Positions 31,527-40,096 of a DNA stretch of 58,601 nucleotides are shown here, in pieces. Position 1 is the first letter of the stretch. Each line of letters begins with the position of its first letter. Position numbers and translations under genes: made by a program. Source of the DNA: CAXPZW01 sp049594615. GTDB lineage: Bacteria; Bacteroidota; Bacteroidia; Flavobacteriales_D; Sanyastnellaceae. The stretch spans positions 1 to 58,601 of the forward strand of contig JBMYJR010000011.1 of assembly GCA_049594615.1 (NCBI GenBank), given 5' to 3'. Below the pieces are notes generated by a model. The model saw nothing but the letters and a program-made list of their open reading frames with translations. It did not search any database and had not been told where the DNA came from.

Positions 31527-34500
31527 ATGCGATACCGATTTTTTCTGACCTCACTGGCATTTTTGGTTGGTAGCCTTACATGGGGCCAACACGTCTCCGA
31601 TGGAATGAACATGAATCATTCTAACTCATCAAAAGCCGCTAACCACGGGGGTCGTTTAGACTGGGTCCTCTCCCCTGAAACCGGTCCAAGCGGGGTAACG
31701 CAAGGGTTTGGTGATCCAAGAAATCCTGTTGTTGATCCTTGGGAAATTCGCGTAACAACCGTGGCGAAGACTGGTGGTGAGAACAGTTATATGAACCGCA
31801 ATGATCGCGGTGGTCATTCCAAGCAAAGCGCTATCCCTACCACAGATGACGAAAACCCGGCAATGCGCACTGCTTCAGCCATACAACCGCTGATCAATGT
31901 CGAAGTTGGTAGTACCTATTCTGCCGGAGCTTCTAACGTGCCTGACGGTTGTGCGGCTGTATCCAATACCGGATTCATCGTTGCTTCAAACAACACCCAT
32001 GTAGAGTTCTTCGACGAACAAGGAAATGTGCTCTACTCAGAGGGAGAAGACACTTTTTGGGCGACCAATGGCCCTACGGCGAATATCTACGATCCAAAAA
32101 TCCTGTACCACGCAGGGGAAGACAAATTCATTTTACTCGCTTTGCACGGAAGCTCGAGCTCATTGACTGAGATGTACATCGCATTTTCTGCGAGTAACAA
32201 TCCCCTAGATGGCTGGTGGTACTACAAGATTGACGCCAACCCAGGGTCGCTCTCATCTTGGTGGTTTGACTATCCTTCCATAGGACACTCCGAAAATTTG
32301 TTCATCTCGGGTAATATGTTCACCAATTCCGACTCTTACCAAGCCACTGCACTCTTTGCGATGGACATCTCCAATACCTTCACAGGCGGAGCATACAGCA
32401 CGGAATATTGGCCAGACGTAGAGCAAGTCGATGACGCTAATGCCTTTACGGTGAAGCCCTTACAGTACCCGTTCGGAGAGTATGGCCCCGGCATTTACTG
32501 TGCTAGTATGGGCAATGACAATGCGTCCATCAACTACTGGAATGTTACAGGCAATGTGGGAGACAGCCCACTCCTGCAACGCTTTACGGTTAGCGCAGAA
32601 TCTTGGACCAGTGCGAATGATGCAGCGCAAAACGGCACCACCGATCTCTTGGGTACCGGCGGTGACCGTATACGAACAGGGTTCTATGGTGGAGACGGCA
32701 TTTTACATCTCGCCCATACCGTGGAACGCGGTACCTCCAACTTCGCCCAGTTGAGGTATGTCAAAGTGGATATTAACACTGGTTCTACCGAAATCGAAGA
32801 GTTTGGCGTAGACAATTGGGACTATGCCTATCCCTGGATAGTTCCTTGGGCAACCGATGCAGCGACTTGGGATAACGGCATTATGTGCGGCTTTTTGCGT
32901 GTTTCTGCAGGCTCCTTCCCTGAATTCCGCTGCGTGCATATGGATGGCGACCTCAACTTTGGCACCTCTGTCAGCATCCGCTCAGGTGACTCCCCCATTA
33001 GTGCCAACTCTGGCTCTCCGGATCGCTGGGGCGATTACATCGGTGGCAGTTGGCGCCCAGGACAGTCTATCCCTGAAGTTTGGCTGTACGGACAATATGG
33101 TCAAAGCAATGACCACGCATTGTGGCTTGCGGAAGTGGTCGAAGATATCGCTGGTTGCACCGACCCTGCGGCGTGCAACTATGATCCAGATGCGACCATC
33201 AATGACAGCTCGTGCACCTTCCCGGGCTGTACTGACTCGCAGGCCTGCAACTGGAACCTTTCGGCGGGGTGCGACGACGGTTCCTGTTGCTACGGAACAT
33301 GCGTCTCTGTAGACATGGAGCTGGATGGCATTTTTGGCGGAAACGATATGGATTACAGCATCACCGACAACACTGACGGCACCGAGATCATCACCGGAAC
33401 CAACAGCTTTATAAACGACACTGATCAGTGGTGCATGGAACCGGGCTGCTACACCTTTGAGATCACGTGTACAGACCCAACCGCCGAGTGGGAAATCCGC
33501 TTCTCGCCGTTCTTCATCCCCATCGGGATTGACTACACGATCTACGAGGGCACCGGCAACTTCAGTGGCGAATTCATTGTGGGCGATGGCGGCGAGACCG
33601 CCGGATGTACCGATCCGTCTGCCTGCAACTACGAAGCGACCGCGATTTGCGACAACGGCAGCTGTTGTAACGACAACTGCTTGACCATTGACATGACTGA
33701 CAGTTTTGGCGACGGTTGGAGCAACAACCTCTGGGAGGTGATTGACCCCGCCGACGGCTCTGTGGTGGCTTCAGGAACCTTGGAAGACGGCAGTGCTGGG
33801 GTAGACGTGGCCTGCTTGGCGATGGGTTGCTACGATTTCCAGATCAACACTTCTGGTGGCTCCTTCCCCACCGAGATTGCCTGGACCCTGCTCGGCACCG
33901 ATGCCGACGTGGATCCCACCGGTGGCAGCACCGATGCGATCACCTTCACCATCGGTGGCGGCGGTGACGACTACGCGTGCACCGACCCGGCCGCTTGCAA
34001 CTACTCGGCCATCGCCATTTGCGACGACGGCAGCTGCTGCTACACCAACTGCGCCACCCTGATCAAAAACGATTCCTTCGGAGACGGTTGGAACGGCGGT
34101 GTGTTGAATCTGGTCGACGCCGAAGGCACCATCATCGACTCCTACGAAATGCTCACAGGAAGTACCGAAACAGAGACCCTTTGCTTGGACGATGGCTGTT
34201 TCCAACTGGTGTTCGTTGCAGGCTCGTTTGCCACTGAGGTCAGCTGGACCCTGACCCTGGACGCCTCTGGACACATGGTGGGCGGCGGCGGCTTCTATGA
34301 CGAGCAGTTCTCCATCAATAGCGCGGACGGATGTACCGATCCTAATGCTTGCAACTATGACCCAGCCGCTACTTGTGACGACGGCTCCTGCGACTACGGC
34401 CTTTGGTACCTGCCCAACAACGTGAGCGACGGTCCGGTGACCCAAGCGTGCGAGGCGCCCGAAGGCTACTACCTTGCTGTACAATCTTGCATTGAAACCG

Positions 34501-34907
34501 TGATTGCTGCAGATCCTTATTGCGTGAACACGAACTGGGACAACATCTGCATGCGCGCCTACAACTGCTGTTTGGGCATCAACGGATGTGGCGATCCCGG
34601 TGCCTGCAACTATGACGTGCAAGCCTGTTGGGACAACACCCTATGTACTTACAGTGGATGCAACGATCCGTTTGCGTGCAACTTCGACCCACTCGCAGGT
34701 TGTGACGACGGCTCGTGTACCTACGACTGCTACGGCTGTACCTACGCCGATGCTGAAAACTATGACCCCACCGCTACGGTGGACGACGACTCGTGCACGT
34801 TTGCACCCTGCAGCGACGACTGCGCGGCAGACCTGAACGGCGACGGCGAAATTGGAACGCCCGACCTGCTCGATCTCCTCGGTTCATTTGGTGTGACGTG
34901 TCCGTAA
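31527..34907 (+). CDS. giant secreted Cys-rich repeat protein with dockerin-like C-terminus
   Basis: A 1126-residue protein with a signal peptide (MRYRFFLTSLAFLVGSLTWG then Q). Residues about 22-540 form a beta-rich, propeller-like region without a recognised family. From 543 on there are eight motifs of the form CTDxxACNYDxxAxxDDGSC or close variants (about 543, 567, 693, 817, 935, 1021, 1045, 1070). Three beta-sandwich modules of about 95 residues follow the second, third and fourth motifs; the last two contain DSFGDGW. A CVNTNWDNICMRAYNCC element lies near 990. The chain ends in ADLNGDGEIGTPDLLDLLGS and a final Cys-Pro, as in the protein at the left edge. Calcium and disulfides are likely; the function is unknown. 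No T9SS type A sorting domain is seen. Confidence 0.85.
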   Translation: MRYRFFLTSLAFLVGSLTWGQHVSDGMNMNHSNSSKAANHGGRLDWVLSPETGPSGVTQGFGDPRNPVVDPWEIRVTTVAKTGGENSYMNRNDRGGHSKQSAIPTTDDENPAMRTASAIQPLINVEVGSTYSAGASNVPDGCAAVSNTGFIVASNNTHVEFFDEQGNVLYSEGEDTFWATNGPTANIYDPKILYHAGEDKFILLALHGSSSSLTEMYIAFSASNNPLDGWWYYKIDANPGSLSSWWFDYPSIGHSENLFISGNMFTNSDSYQATALFAMDISNTFTGGAYSTEYWPDVEQVDDANAFTVKPLQYPFGEYGPGIYCASMGNDNASINYWNVTGNVGDSPLLQRFTVSAESWTSANDAAQNGTTDLLGTGGDRIRTGFYGGDGILHLAHTVERGTSNFAQLRYVKVDINTGSTEIEEFGVDNWDYAYPWIVPWATDAATWDNGIMCGFLRVSAGSFPEFRCVHMDGDLNFGTSVSIRSGDSPISANSGSPDRWGDYIGGSWRPGQSIPEVWLYGQYGQSNDHALWLAEVVEDIAGCTDPAACNYDPDATINDSSCTFPGCTDSQACNWNLSAGCDDGSCCYGTCVSVDMELDGIFGGNDMDYSITDNTDGTEIITGTNSFINDTDQWCMEPGCYTFEITCTDPTAEWEIRFSPFFIPIGIDYTIYEGTGNFSGEFIVGDGGETAGCTDPSACNYEATAICDNGSCCNDNCLTIDMTDSFGDGWSNNLWEVIDPADGSVVASGTLEDGSAGVDVACLAMGCYDFQINTSGGSFPTEIAWTLLGTDADVDPTGGSTDAITFTIGGGGDDYACTDPAACNYSAIAICDDGSCCYTNCATLIKNDSFGDGWNGGVLNLVDAEGTIIDSYEMLTGSTETETLCLDDGCFQLVFVAGSFATEVSWTLTLDASGHMVGGGGFYDEQFSINSADGCTDPNACNYDPAATCDDGSCDYGLWYLPNNVSDGPVTQACEAPEGYYLAVQSCIETVIAADPYCVNTNWDNICMRAYNCCLGINGCGDPGACNYDVQACWDNTLCTYSGCNDPFACNFDPLAGCDDGSCTYDCYGCTYADAENYDPTATVDDDSCTFAPCSDDCAADLNGDGEIGTPDLLDLLGSFGVTCP

Positions 34908-34930
34908 AAGAACCGCAAATTTGATGCTTA

Positions 34931-34962
34931 AAACGGCCACCTTCGGGTGGCTGTTTTTGTTT
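34931..34962 (+). terminator. intrinsic terminator of the giant Cys-rich gene
   Basis: The arms AAACGGCCACC and GGTGGCTGTTT (one G-U pair) close a TTCG tetraloop at 34942-34945 and run into T-rich sequence. It lies 23 bases after the stop codon. Confidence 0.88.
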
Positions 34963-35139
34963 TTGTCAACCGATCAGTACTGCGGCAAATGCACAACTTG
35001 AGCCTGCTACAGCAAGGCCAGAGGTTCGGTTCTTGCCAACCTTCAACCACGATGTATGTTTCCCTCTACACAATACGGTTTGGCCCTTTCTGTAGGCCTG
35101 CTTTTTAGGCCGGTCCTCGGATATTCTCATTGTGCTGGG

Positions 35140-35147
35140 TAGCTTTG
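35140..35147 (+). promoter_or_regulatory. -7 box of the 146-aa lipoprotein gene
   Basis: TAGCTTTG is an exact TAnnTTTG match, 27 bases before the ATG at 35175. It excludes the in-frame start at 35130. Confidence 0.55.
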
Positions 35148-35174
35148 GTCCCCTTGCCCCGAATAACCGCAACC

Positions 35175-35615
35175 ATGAAACACCTCCTTCTCGCATTTTT
35201 TGCCCTGGCCTTGGTGGCCTGTGGCAACACTCCTGAGCCCGAGACCGACCCCTTGGCCCAAGCCCAACAAGTGGACCTGCCGCCCGCGGGATCGGTAGAA
35301 CCCGTCATTGTCAACGGCGTGGATTACAGCTTTCCGCGCGACACGACTTGGTTTGCCTTGACTGCCGAACGCTGCGCATTCTACGTATTGGTTCCGCCAG
35401 AACGCGGAGACTACCGCGCACGCGTGTTTGACACCCGGGGCAACCTGATCAAAACCGTGTATGAATCCGGCTTGAAGGGTGGGATCAACGAAATCTCGTT
35501 CAATCCGCAAGCACTTGCACCGGGCAGTTATGAGTATCTGTTAACCAACAACATCTATGCGGATACGGTCCAGCTGTGCCGCTTCGACATGGTCGCGGTG
35601 CCGAGCTTAGACTAA
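35175..35615 (+). CDS. small lipoprotein of unknown function
   Basis: A 146-residue lipoprotein (MKHLLLAFFALALVAC, Cys16). The mature part is a single beta-sandwich-like domain with VFDTRGNLIKTVYESGLKGG followed by APGSYEYLL, a pattern like the FlgD/FN3-type Ig folds. Two Cys residues in the mature chain (near residues 87 and 134) could form a disulfide. No functional assignment is possible. It converges on the membrane protein gene at 35636 with a 20-base gap. Confidence 0.75.
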   Translation: MKHLLLAFFALALVACGNTPEPETDPLAQAQQVDLPPAGSVEPVIVNGVDYSFPRDTTWFALTAERCAFYVLVPPERGDYRARVFDTRGNLIKTVYESGLKGGINEISFNPQALAPGSYEYLLTNNIYADTVQLCRFDMVAVPSLD

Positions 35616-35635
35616 GTGTATGTAACGCTGGTTGT

Positions 35636-36052
35636 TCAGGTCTGGTCCAGCAAAGAGGACAGATCGGGAGGGTTCGCACGCGCTGTTTTGGGCCAGGCGA
35701 ACCACCACAGCAGGGCTCCGATGGGGCCGTAAACAAGGCTGGCAAAGAGCACCAGTTGCTCGGTATCGCCCATCAATATGCTGACGCCCGATACCACCAG
35801 AATATCCAAAGCCGCAATGATGGCATAGGCGAACATGCCTTGGGACCGTGTGACGTAGTCTACTTTGAGCAAGCGTCGCCCGACGGCATTCCAGATCAGG
35901 AACAACACCAACGCGGGTGCACCACAAACCCCAGCAACTGCCATGACTGCCAATACGCCCTCAGGTTCGCCCAAGTCAATAAGGAACGCAAACAACGGGC
36001 TGCCCAACAATACAGTAGCCAGCCAAAGCAGGATGGGTGTGTACCAAGCCAT
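35636..36052 (-). CDS. small four-helix membrane protein
   Basis: A 138-residue protein with four hydrophobic stretches, at about 5-25, 32-55, 75-95 and 100-120. The only distinctive soluble part is the Pro-rich C-terminal tail after TARANPPDL. No family is recognised. The -7 box TAGTTTTG ends 4 bases before the ATG, so its message is probably leaderless. Confidence 0.7.
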   Translation of the reverse strand: MAWYTPILLWLATVLLGSPLFAFLIDLGEPEGVLAVMAVAGVCGAPALVLFLIWNAVGRRLLKVDYVTRSQGMFAYAIIAALDILVVSGVSILMGDTEQLVLFASLVYGPIGALLWWFAWPKTARANPPDLSSLLDQT

Positions 36053-36056
36053 GATT

Positions 36057-36064
36057 CAAAACTA
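36057..36064 (-). promoter_or_regulatory. -7 box giving a leaderless membrane protein gene
   Basis: The minus strand reads TAGTTTTG, an exact consensus match, with only 4 bases to the ATG at 36052. Confidence 0.55.
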
Positions 36065-36250
36065 AAGCAATCACCACACGACCGCTGTTAAACGGTGGTA
36101 ACGTGCAACGGTTGCCGATTAATCGCTCACCGCTACCGTTCCCGAGATCGGTATCGCCAAAAAAAAAGTGGGTCCAAGAGGTAGGGCTAAGGCGCCTTTA
36201 CTTCGTACTGTGAATGAACCCAACCCCTTTCACATCTCAACTGCAAGGCG

Positions 36251-36667
36251 ATGCTGAAAAACACCCTCTCCCTCCTAACCCAAGCGCTGCTGGCAACGGT
36301 CCTGGTAGCCGCTACCCAATCCCTCACTGCTCAAGTGGGCGTACGCCACCTCGCCTACCCCGATGTCACTTCTTTGAGCAAAGGAAAAGTGAAAAACATG
36401 CACTCCTTTGAAGCCCCGGCCCAGGCAACCATCCACCTGGATGACCTGACCTTACGCATACCCGATACAGGCACCGTCTTCACCTTTGAATTTCAAACCG
36501 ACTGGCGTAAAGAGGGTGAACACCTCTATTCCATAGGGATGGTGGACGCCACTGGATGGCAGTGGGTGGCCACCTTCGACACCCAAAACGGCTCACTTGT
36601 GCTTTCCGACGGGACCAAGTGGAAATACCGGTATTCGGTGGACGCTCTCAGCGAGCAGCTTCCCTAA
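36251..36667 (+). CDS. small secreted protein of unknown function
   Basis: A 138-residue protein with a signal peptide ending near TQSLTAQ (about residue 28). The mature part has strands such as ATIHLDDLTLRIPDTGTVFT and ends soon after a Trp-rich segment (GWQWVATF). No family is recognised. A likely intrinsic terminator follows 22 bases after the stop codon. Confidence 0.6.
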   Translation: MLKNTLSLLTQALLATVLVAATQSLTAQVGVRHLAYPDVTSLSKGKVKNMHSFEAPAQATIHLDDLTLRIPDTGTVFTFEFQTDWRKEGEHLYSIGMVDATGWQWVATFDTQNGSLVLSDGTKWKYRYSVDALSEQLP

Positions 36668-36689
36668 AGTCACCATTGGTAACACAAGC

Positions 36690-36727
36690 AGGCGCCGCAG
36701 CGGAACTTTCGTTGGGGCGCTTTTTTT
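36690..36727 (+). terminator. probable intrinsic terminator whose T-run supplies the next promoter
   Basis: AGGCGCC (36690-36696) pairs with GGCGCTT (36716-36722, one G-U pair) around an inner AAC/GTT mini-stem, followed by a T7 run at 36721-36727. The last T residues plus G (TTTG, 36725-36728) sit 21 bases before a -7 box and match the Bacteroidota -33 element. Confidence 0.55.
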
Positions 36728-36757
36728 GTCCGCAACCCTCGGGCTTTGGTACCTTCG
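36725..36757 (+). promoter_or_regulatory. promoter of the acyl-CoA carboxylase gene
   Basis: TTTG at 36725-36728 (-33 element), a 21-base spacer and TACCTTCG at 36750-36757 (-7 element, one mismatch). The ATG at 36777 is 19 bases further on. This is the most complete two-part promoter seen in the window. Confidence 0.6.
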
Positions 36758-36776
36758 CCCCACCCAACACCCCAAC

Positions 36777-38423
36777 ATGAGCTATCCTGAGCAAGACCTC
36801 TCCTTCAACAAGAACGAGGACAAGATGAAGCACCTGCTCGCCGACCTGCGTCGCAAACTCGAGCAAATCTACCTCGGCGGCGGCCAGAAGAAGATTGACA
36901 AGGAACACAGCAAAGGCAAAATGACCGCCCGCGAACGGGTGAACTACCTGCTCGACACCGGTACCGAACGCATTGAGATTGGTGCGTTTGCAGCCGATGG
37001 CATGTACGAGGAATACGGCGGCTGCCCCGGCGCTGGCGTAGTGGTGGTGATCGGCTACGTATCTGGACGACAAGTGATGGTGGTGGCCAACGACGCCACG
37101 GTAAAAGCCGGGGCGTGGTTTCCCATGACAGGCAAAAAGAACCTGCGCGCACAGGAAATTGCCATGGAAAACAACCTGCCCATCATCTACTTGGTGGACA
37201 GCGCCGGGGTGTTCCTGCCCATGCAAGACGAGATCTTCCCCGACAAAGAGCACTTCGGGCGCATCTTCCGCAACAACGCCATCATGAGCAGCCGCGGCAT
37301 TCCACAGATTTCGGCGGTGATGGGTTCGTGTGTGGCGGGCGGCGCTTACCTACCTATTATGAGCGATGAGGCGCTGATCGTCAACAAGACCGGCACCATT
37401 TTCTTGGCCGGCAGCTACCTGGTGAAGGCCGCCATCGGCGAGGACATCGACAACGAAACCCTTGGCGGGGCCACCACCCACTCCGAAATTTCAGGCGTCA
37501 CCGATTACAAGGCGGAGGACGACAAGGACGCCTTGGACACCATCAAGAAACTGGTCGATAAAATCGGACGCACCCACGGGGATGCCGGATTTGACCGTGC
37601 CGAACCCGCTGCGCCCAAAGACCCCATCAAAGAGGTCTACGGCATCCTGCCCGCAGACCGCAGCAAGCCTTATGACATGCGCGACATCATTGCGCGTCTG
37701 GTGGACGACTCGGACTTTACCGAGTACAAAAAGGAATACGGCAAAACCATCCTCACCGGCTACGCCCGCATCGACGGCTGGAGCGTGGGGATTGTGGCCA
37801 ACCAACGCATGCTGATCAAGAGCAAAAAGGACGGCATGCAATTCGGCGGGGTGATCTACTCCGACAGCGCCGACAAAGCCGCCCGCTTCATCATGAACTG
37901 CAACCAAAAAAACATCCCCTTGGTGTTCTTGCAAGACGTGACCGGATTCATGGTGGGTTCACGCAGCGAGCACGGGGGCATTATCAAAGACGGCGCAAAG
38001 CTCGTGAACGCCATGAGTAACTCGGTAGTGCCCAAGTTCACCGTGGTGGTGGGCAACAGCTACGGCGCGGGCAACTACGCCATGTGTGGAAAGGCGTACG
38101 ATCCGCGTTTGATTGTGGGCTGGCCTACGGCAGAGATCGCCGTAATGGGCGGTGCGCAAGCGGCCAAGGTGCTGCTGCAAATCGAGGTGGCCTCGCTCAA
38201 AAAGAAGGGCGAAGAAATCACCCCTGAGAAAGAAACCGAGCTCTACAACAACATCAAGGACCGCTACGATTCGCAGATTTCGCCGTATTACGCCGCCTCG
38301 CGCTTGTGGTTGGATGCGGTGATCGATCCGGCCGATACGCGGACCTGGATTTCCATGGGCATCGAAGCCGCCAGCAAGGCCCCGGCAGAAAAGCCGTTCA
38401 ATGCTGGCGTGATCCAGACCTGA
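36777..38423 (+). CDS. acyl-CoA carboxylase, carboxyltransferase subunit
   Basis: A carboxyltransferase of 548 residues of the propionyl/methylcrotonyl-CoA carboxylase beta type. The first half shows GKMTARERVNYLLD, then VYLVDSAGVFLP-like IYLVDSAGVFL and a GGAYLPIMSDEALIV block. The second half has FGGVIYSDSADKAARFI, LVFLQDVTGFMVG and GNSYGAGNYAMCGKAYDPR, giving two crotonase-like domains. It transfers carboxyl from biotin to an acyl-CoA. The biotin carboxylase/biotin carrier subunit is not adjacent. The ATG at 36777 follows a clear promoter; the open frame to 36597 overlaps it and is not coding. Confidence 0.93.
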   Translation: MSYPEQDLSFNKNEDKMKHLLADLRRKLEQIYLGGGQKKIDKEHSKGKMTARERVNYLLDTGTERIEIGAFAADGMYEEYGGCPGAGVVVVIGYVSGRQVMVVANDATVKAGAWFPMTGKKNLRAQEIAMENNLPIIYLVDSAGVFLPMQDEIFPDKEHFGRIFRNNAIMSSRGIPQISAVMGSCVAGGAYLPIMSDEALIVNKTGTIFLAGSYLVKAAIGEDIDNETLGGATTHSEISGVTDYKAEDDKDALDTIKKLVDKIGRTHGDAGFDRAEPAAPKDPIKEVYGILPADRSKPYDMRDIIARLVDDSDFTEYKKEYGKTILTGYARIDGWSVGIVANQRMLIKSKKDGMQFGGVIYSDSADKAARFIMNCNQKNIPLVFLQDVTGFMVGSRSEHGGIIKDGAKLVNAMSNSVVPKFTVVVGNSYGAGNYAMCGKAYDPRLIVGWPTAEIAVMGGAQAAKVLLQIEVASLKKKGEEITPEKETELYNNIKDRYDSQISPYYAASRLWLDAVIDPADTRTWISMGIEAASKAPAEKPFNAGVIQT

Positions 38424-38440
38424 TCCCCCCGGAAGCTTTG

Positions 38441-38448
38441 TACTTTCG
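38441..38448 (+). promoter_or_regulatory. -7 box giving a leaderless GT-C gene
   Basis: TACTTTCG (one mismatch) ends 6 bases before the GTG start at 38455. Confidence 0.5.
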
Positions 38449-38454
38449 CCCCCA

Positions 38455-40011
38455 GTGATTGACCTGCGGAAATACTGGAACGAGTACCCACTGGCATTTG
38501 TCATGGTATGCGCCCTGATTGTGCGCATGTGCGCGGCGTTTTTTGCTGGCGGGTACCTGATGAGTGACGACCACTTTGTGATTGTAGAGGCCGCCTCCAG
38601 CTGGAGCGACGGCCACGACTTCAACCGCTGGCTCCCGTGGACACCGGGCAACCAAGGCCCGCAGTGGACCTCGTTGTTCTACATCGGCATCATGTGGGTG
38701 CTGTTTGAAGGGATGCAGGCCGTTGGGCTGGACCACCCCGGAGATCAAATGCTGGTCATACGTATCATCCACGGGCTGTTTTCGCTGCTGGTGGTGCTGT
38801 ATGGTTACAAGATCGCCAAGCGCTTTTCGGACGTCAAAACAGCGCGCACAGTGGGCATGCTGCTGGCCCTGTTTGCGTTTTTGCCCAACCTCTCGGTCAA
38901 GCAATTGCAGGAGATGGTGAGCATTCCGCCGCTGATGATCGGCTTGTGGTGGCTGGTCAAAGACGAAACCCCAGTTAGCGTGCGCAACGCACTGATTGGC
39001 GGGTTCATCGCCGGGTTTGCCGTAAGCGTGCGCTTCCAAGCGGGCTTGGTGCCATTGGGGGCTGGACTGGCGCTGTTGGCGCAGAAAAACTGGAAGGCCT
39101 TCTTGGGCTTTGGCGGTGCTTCGCTGGCGTCGTTCGCAATTTCTCAAGGGCAGGACCTCTACCTCTGGGGCCGGCCGTTTGCGCATTTGCAGGCTTACAT
39201 GGAGTACAACTCCAACCCCGAAAACATCCGTAGCTACATCGTACTCCCTTGGTACAACTACATCTTCACGCTGTTGGGCTTCTTGATTCCCCCGGCGAGT
39301 TTGATGCTGCTGTTTGGCTTTTACCGCGAGAGCAAGCGCGCGCTGCTGATTGTGGTACCGGTGACCTTGTTCATCGTGTTCCATTCGTTTTACCCCAACA
39401 AGCAAGAGCGTTTCTTGCTGCCAGTGTTGCCGCTGATCATCACCATTGGAACGGTGGGCTGGTATCGGTTTGTGCGCGGCAGCCGTTTTTGGCAAAAGGC
39501 GCGTGTGTTGCACATTTCGCTGTGGACCCTCTTTTGGGTGATCAACGCCTCGGCACTGGTGGTGTTCACCTTCTCGGCATCCAAAAAGCAGAAGATCGAC
39601 GCCATGACCTGGCTCTATGAGCAGGGCGACTCACGCACCTTTATCCAGGAGTTTACCCACCGTAGCGGCGCCCCGCAACCGCCCCAGCATTACACCGACA
39701 ACTGGCGCAGCTACTACCCTTGGGACGAAGGCACCGACTTGCAAATCCAGTGGGACCGCCTCATGCAACGCGATTCACTGCAACGCCCGAACTACATCGT
39801 ATTTTGCTACAAGGAAAACTTGGAGGCGCGTGTGCATGCCTTGGATTCGGTGACCGGTGGACTGGTCTACCGCAAAACATTTGATCCCGGGTTCATGGAT
39901 GTCATCCTCAACCGCCTCAACCCCAAGTACAACTCCGCGGAGCGGTTATACATCTACGAGGTGCGCCACCCAGACGGCGTGTGGAAAGAGGAAAAGTGGT
40001 TTGAACGCTAG
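38455..40011 (+). CDS. GT-C membrane glycosyltransferase, Alg9/PIG-B (GT22)-like
   Basis: A 518-residue protein with about 10 membrane helices. An acidic loop LMSDDHF follows the first helix, where GT-C enzymes carry the catalytic Asp. The segment FHSFYPNKQERFLLPVLPL near residue 305 matches the HKE-x-RF motif of GT22 mannosyltransferases. The last 130 residues are soluble and lie outside the membrane. It probably transfers a sugar from a lipid-linked donor; donor and acceptor are unknown. The GTG start is supported by the -7 box just in front of it. Confidence 0.82.
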   Translation: MIDLRKYWNEYPLAFVMVCALIVRMCAAFFAGGYLMSDDHFVIVEAASSWSDGHDFNRWLPWTPGNQGPQWTSLFYIGIMWVLFEGMQAVGLDHPGDQMLVIRIIHGLFSLLVVLYGYKIAKRFSDVKTARTVGMLLALFAFLPNLSVKQLQEMVSIPPLMIGLWWLVKDETPVSVRNALIGGFIAGFAVSVRFQAGLVPLGAGLALLAQKNWKAFLGFGGASLASFAISQGQDLYLWGRPFAHLQAYMEYNSNPENIRSYIVLPWYNYIFTLLGFLIPPASLMLLFGFYRESKRALLIVVPVTLFIVFHSFYPNKQERFLLPVLPLIITIGTVGWYRFVRGSRFWQKARVLHISLWTLFWVINASALVVFTFSASKKQKIDAMTWLYEQGDSRTFIQEFTHRSGAPQPPQHYTDNWRSYYPWDEGTDLQIQWDRLMQRDSLQRPNYIVFCYKENLEARVHALDSVTGGLVYRKTFDPGFMDVILNRLNPKYNSAERLYIYEVRHPDGVWKEEKWFER

Positions 40012-40096
40012 GGCGGTCCCCGGTGTTGAAGTAGGAAACGTCAACCCCTGTAAACCGTCGGCGTTTGCCTTGAACCACATTTCTCAACTCGCCCCC

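Noticed and set aside
36597..36776. 60-codon N-terminal extension of the carboxylase
   Set aside because: It contains the terminator and promoter of the gene and lacks family similarity.
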